The translations under genes and the position numbers were made by a program. Of a stretch of DNA of 64,000 bases, positions 59,786-64,000 are shown one piece after another. A model generated the notes under the pieces. The model was not told the origin of the DNA, searched no databases, and worked only from the letters and a program-made list of their open reading frames with translations. Position 1 is the stretch's first letter. Each line of letters starts with the position of its first letter. Location of the stretch: NCBI GenBank assembly GCA_963170055.1, contig CAUJGJ010000002.1:3480346-3544345 (forward strand). The letters run 5' to 3'. This DNA comes from Halisarca cf. caerulea. Its lineage: Eukaryota; Porifera; Demospongiae; Chondrillida; Halisarcidae.

Positions 59786-61910
59786 ATAAGTGAGGTTCAT
59801 CGCCCTGGTCCTTGAAGGGAAAACCCCAGATCCAGTTCAATCATACTTCCTCGGGGGATCTCTCACTGCTTTGAATAAAAAGGATGGGGGCCTACGTCCA
59901 ATTGCTGTTGGCTGTACTTTGCGAAGACTGGTTACCAAGTGTGCTTGCTTATATGTTCGGGATTCAATGGCAGATTTGTTACCTCCACACCAGTTAGGGT
60001 TCGGGGCTCCTCAGGGAGCAGAGTGTGCTGTTCATGCAGCACGTATCTTCCTTGACAACCTGAGTCAACATGAAGCTCTGTTGAAAGTTGATTTCCGAAA
60101 TGCTTTCAACTCCATTAGGAGAGATAAAATGATGTTAGCTGTTTGTCCCAAGCCTTCTGCCATTCATCAGATCTGCTTATTCCCACTCATACAAAATCTT
60201 CTGGCATGATGCCAAGCTTACATCTGCAGAGGATGTTCAGCAAGGAGACCCTATTGGCCCCCTATTATTCAGCTTAACCATTCATGGATTGGTATCACAG
60301 CTGCAAACGACCTTCAATGTGTGGTATCTTGATGATGGGACACTGGGAGGTGATGAAACAGAGCTAGTTGGTGCTCTTTGTACCATCGAACATGAAGGAG
60401 AGAAGCTTGGTCTGCATCTAAATCTGCATAAGTGTGAACTTATCTGCCAAAACCCATCAGCTATGCAATCCCTAGTGGATTCCTTTCCATCTTTGAAAGT
60501 TGTAAAACCATCTGATGCCACTCTTTTGGGCTCACCCCTCACAAATACTGCCGTGTATTCATGCCTTGAGTCCAAGATTCACCAGTTGCAGATAATTGGC
60601 GCTCGCCTTCAATATTTGGAATCGCATGATGCATTGGTCCTACTTAGACATGCCTTGGCCATTCCAAAGCTCCTCCATGTCCTTCGCAGTTCTTCTGCCT
60701 TTTCATCTCCACTTTTGAAATCGTATGATGACATGCTTTCAAAAATGATATCACAGATTGCTAACAATGACATTAGCACTGAGGATCCAGCCTGGCTACA
60801 AGCATCATTGCCAGTGGCCAGTGGAGGGCTGGGAATTCGGAGTGCTGTTCATCTGGCACCGTCTGCCTTTTTAGCTTCAGCCGATGCAGCCTCCTCTACC
60901 GTAATTCAACTGCTCCCAGGTGGTTTGGATCCCAGTGTATGCCCTCTTCGAGAAGCCGCCTTGTCTTTGTGGAAGGAGAGTGCAGGTCATGATACTGAAC
61001 CACCACATCCCCCTTTGTCACATCGTCAAAAGTCATGGGATGTACCCTGTGTTTCTGCTCGCTGCAAGTCTTTGGTCCATGAAGCTGATTCCCCATGCAC
61101 TAGGGTTCGTCTATTGGCCACTTCATCACAGGAGTCTGGTGCATGGCTTAGTCTGGTGCATGGCTTAATGCTTTGCCATGCTCCTCCCTAGGCCTGAGGA
61201 TGACAAATGAGACCGTGCGGATTGCTGCGGGCCTGCGTCTGGGTACACCATTGTGTCAGCCACACATCTGTATGCACTGTAACCAAGAAGTGACATCACT
61301 TGGCCTCCATGGCCTTAGCTGCTTAAGAAGCCAAGGACGACATACCCGGCATTTTGAACTGAACCAAATTATCCATCGCTCTCTTCAAGCTGCCAAGATC
61401 CCATCCCGGCTTGAGCCTTCTGGCCTTTCACACTCTGATCGGTCACGTCCAGATGGGTTATCTTTGGTCCCGTGGGCAAATGGAAAATTTCTGGTGTGGG
61501 ATGCCACATGCACAGACACTTACTGCGCTTCTAACATAATCCGCACTTGTTTAGAGCCAGGTCGTGCGGCTGCACATGCGGAATCCGAGAAGATGAGGAC
61601 CTACAGCCACCTTTGCAGGTCATATTGCTTTGTTCCGGTGGGTGTTGAGACCAGAGGAGTAATTGGGTCCACAAGCCCTGGCATTCCTTAAGGAACTGGG
61701 AAGGTGCACAAGGAAGGTATCTGGTGACCCACGGTCTTATGCCTACCTTTTACAGAGGATATCCGTGGCAATTCAGAGAGGCAATGCAATTGCAGTCTTG
61801 GGTACGATGCACCTTGATTATGTTCCCTCAGTCTAGACGTTTTCCTCCTCTCTGGGGATAATTGTAGTAGCTAGGTTTAAATTTAGGTAATATATTATTA
61901 TAATTATTGT
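59786..61910 (+). pseudogene. 5'-truncated retroelement: reverse transcriptase, CCHC knuckle, endonuclease-like domain
   Basis: Coding remains run from the RT start to a stop at 61834-61836. RT boxes: LNKKDGGLRPIAVGCTLRRL, LKVDFRNAFNSI, VQQGDPIGPLLFSL, WYLDDGTLGG and LHLNLHKCEL. They are followed by CMHCNQEVTSLGLHGLSC, SDRSRPDGLSLVPW, FLVWDATCTDT, AESEKMRTYSHL and RISVAIQRGNAIAVLG. The CCHC knuckle plus D...VWDAT...E..K layout resembles the restriction-like endonuclease of R2/NeSL-type non-LTR elements. Frameshifts lie near 60150, 61165 (beside a 15-bp tandem duplication) and 61670. A 3' tail with CTCTCTGGGGATAATTGTAG follows. Confidence 0.8.
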
Positions 61911-61974
61911 TGTTTTTTTTTATTATTATTATTATAATGATATAATAATAATATAAGAGGTGTAAAAAAAAATA

Positions 61975-63984
61975 ATAAATATATTACCTAAATTTAAACC
62001 TAGCTACTACAATTATCCCCAGAGAGGAGGAAAACGTCTAGACTGCCAGAAGATTTTGTATGAGTGGGAATAAGCAGATCTGATGAATGGCAGAAGGCTT
62101 GGGACAAACAGCTAACATCATTTATCTCTCCTAATGGAGTTGAAAGCATTTCGGAAATCAACTTTCAACAGAACTTCATGTTGACTCGTGCTGCATGAAC
62201 AGCACACTCTGCTCCCTGAGGAGCCCTGAACCCTAACTGGTGTGGAAGTAACAAATCTGCCATTGAATCCCGAACATATAAGCAACCACACTTGGCAACC
62301 AGTCTTCGCAAAGTACAGCCAACAGCAATTGGACGTAGGCCCCCATCCTTTTTATTCAAAGCAGTGAGAGATCCCCCGAAGAAGTATGATTGAACTGGAT
62401 CTGGGGTTTTCCCTTCAAGGACCAGGGCGATGAACCTCACTAAGGCGTTAACTAGTGGTGGGGCTCCGTCCCCTGCAGCAAAGCCAATTAGGTCCTTCAG
62501 ATGTTGTGGCCTGAGGCCATCTGGTCCACCACTAGAACCATTTGGAAATGATAAGATTGCTTTACGTACAATATCTGCAGAAACAGTGGGAGTCGGCAGT
62601 GAGTCTTCAGAGCTTCCACGCTCAAAAAGAGAGTCAGGATGAGCGTCAGGGTGTTTTTCTTGTAGTATTTTGAAATTGGCTTCCGAATACTCTGCAACAG
62701 TGTCCTCTGAGCAGGCCAATCTAATCGCTCCCTTAAAGTCGCCTTCCTCCAGCTTCCCTGAAATACTTAAAGACAGTGATTCAAGATTGATGTCCTGCTG
62801 CTTACTACTGGACCCACGTGTAGTAACGCAGGAGGAAGATGACTCAGATAGTTTCCTAATGAAATCATTAATGGGCTCTTCAGAAATGATTTTGTTAACC
62901 TGAGACGACAAACTGTGATTCTTTCCTCCTCTCTTCGGAGTACGTAAAAATAACTTGGCGAAGCAAAATAATCGCGCCCACGATGGCAGATCGTTGTGCT
63001 TCGTTACCCGATCAATTAGTTGTGCCAGCTTCTTCGCAGCACAAACTCTAGAGCCAGAAGGGATCCGTTTTAGAACTCTAATTCGTCTAGTAAATGAAAG
63101 ATCGATGCTGTCCAAATCATTCAGGTCCCGATAATCACCCGCCGCTGGACATGGCGCGGTGGTGACTGGAATTACCTCCGTGGAATCTTCTAAATTCAGT
63201 TGCTGTGTCAGATAGAAGTGGGACTTCTCTTCAAGAGTAACTGACTTCACTCTAGAAGACAGTTTGTGCAGGAAAACTCTGGTCTCAGGGCCAAAGACTC
63301 CAGATGTCTCCACTGCTATAGGAGTGAACATGTGAACTGCCAATAAGACTTCGTAGTTGCTGCGTTGATGTACGATGGGGCAAAGGTGTCAATACATGTT
63401 GCATCCCATACAAGTGTGTGGCCTCTTTCCCAGGGAGCAACTATGATTCCATCCGGGCGTTTGCCATCAGATCTGTAGAGTCCAGAGGGTTCCAGTCGAG
63501 AAGGGATGTTGCCTGCAGCCAGGGCCCTCTGGATTATATTGTTGATGGCTCCATGTCAAAATGAACGTCCTGCACTTTTCAGGCGGGACAATCCATGGAG
63601 AGCTGTTGTATCAACGTCGCTACCACAATGATAGCACCTGTGTGGGTGGCATAGGTAAGCACCCAAATGAATAGCTGCTGCAATGCGAACATCATCATTA
63701 TCCATGCAGAGGCCCACAGAAGCAATAGGCAAAACATAGAGCCAGGCTCCTGACTCCTTGGTGTTGGCAGCGAGGAGACGCGCCCGCCCAACATCAGTGT
63801 AAGTGCCTTCCATCAATTTGTGAAATGTGGAACTCATTTGTGGCTCATCCCAAGCCCTCTGCTTGCTATCATAAGGGGTGGTAGGTGGAGGACAATTTGC
63901 TGACTGGATCCAAATGCTGAGAGCTCTTTGTTTAGGAAGGTATGGCAGACTGTGAAGTCTACTAGGCAGGAGCTGTTTGATCAA
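61975..63984 (-). pseudogene. Rearranged retroelement copy: C-terminus fused to N-terminus and partial RT, runs off the window
   Basis: On the minus strand, order from the right edge: CYHCGSDVDTTALHGLS knuckle, RSDGKRPDGIIVAPW and TLVWDATCIDTFAPSY (endonuclease-like, with a deletion near 63345). An open frame of 392 codons (63343-62165) follows. That frame starts with the end of the endonuclease domain (PIAVETSGVFGPE). After FYLTQQ it passes into a different, N-terminal sequence (LPSWARLFCFAKLFL) and the RT start (LNKKDGGLRPIAVG). The RT breaks off after its third box and joins the common 3' tail at about 62042. Inactive. Confidence 0.75.
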
Positions 63985-64000
63985 GGGAACGGAGGCAGTA

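Overview
The window looks like nuclear DNA from an intron-rich invertebrate animal. It is AT-rich and full of microsatellites, foldback elements and retroelement remains. A sponge or another early-branching marine animal would fit, but the sequence alone does not settle the taxon. No CRISPR array, operon, rRNA or tRNA gene was seen. Two host genes are supported, both on the minus strand.

Gene 1 (about 38.6 kb down to 1.6 kb) is a full orthologue of Son of sevenless (SOS), the guanine nucleotide exchange factor for Ras and Rac. I could place 32 coding exons with GT/AG borders and consistent phases. They give about 1291 residues in the usual order: histone folds, DH, PH, REM, CDC25 (RasGEF) and a proline-rich tail with repeated SH3-binding PPLPPK/PPVPPK motifs. 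A non-coding first exon and promoter probably lie near 38.5-38.65 kb. A polyadenylation signal lies at 1598-1603.

Gene 2 (57.2 kb down to 46.6 kb) is the 3' part of a peptidase-C45-type (acyl-CoA:6-APA acyltransferase-like) Ntn-hydrolase. The last five exons are clear and begin at the presumed catalytic cysteine. The N-terminal exons were not found. They may lie beyond the retroelement cluster that starts at 57.7 kb.

The introns and the 38.7-46.6 kb interval hold many non-autonomous DNA transposons. These include TA-flanked families with CAGTGGAACCTG, pogo-like CTCACTTATCCGGA or TTTTCGCG-type ends, two elements with 3-bp TWA duplications (Harbinger-like) and one with a near-perfect 8-bp duplication (hAT-like). 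There are also long foldbacks, a nested stack of elements at 22.8-24.1 kb, a Penelope-like fragment with a hammerhead-like motif at 34.1-34.6 kb, and short LINE 3' tails that share a hairpin.

From 57.7 kb to the right edge is a cluster of decayed copies of one retroelement family. Its reverse transcriptase has a YLDD box, followed by a CCHC knuckle and an RPDG...VWDAT endonuclease-like domain. Two copies face each other tail to tail. One of them carries an in-frame join of one copy's C-terminus to another's N-terminus.
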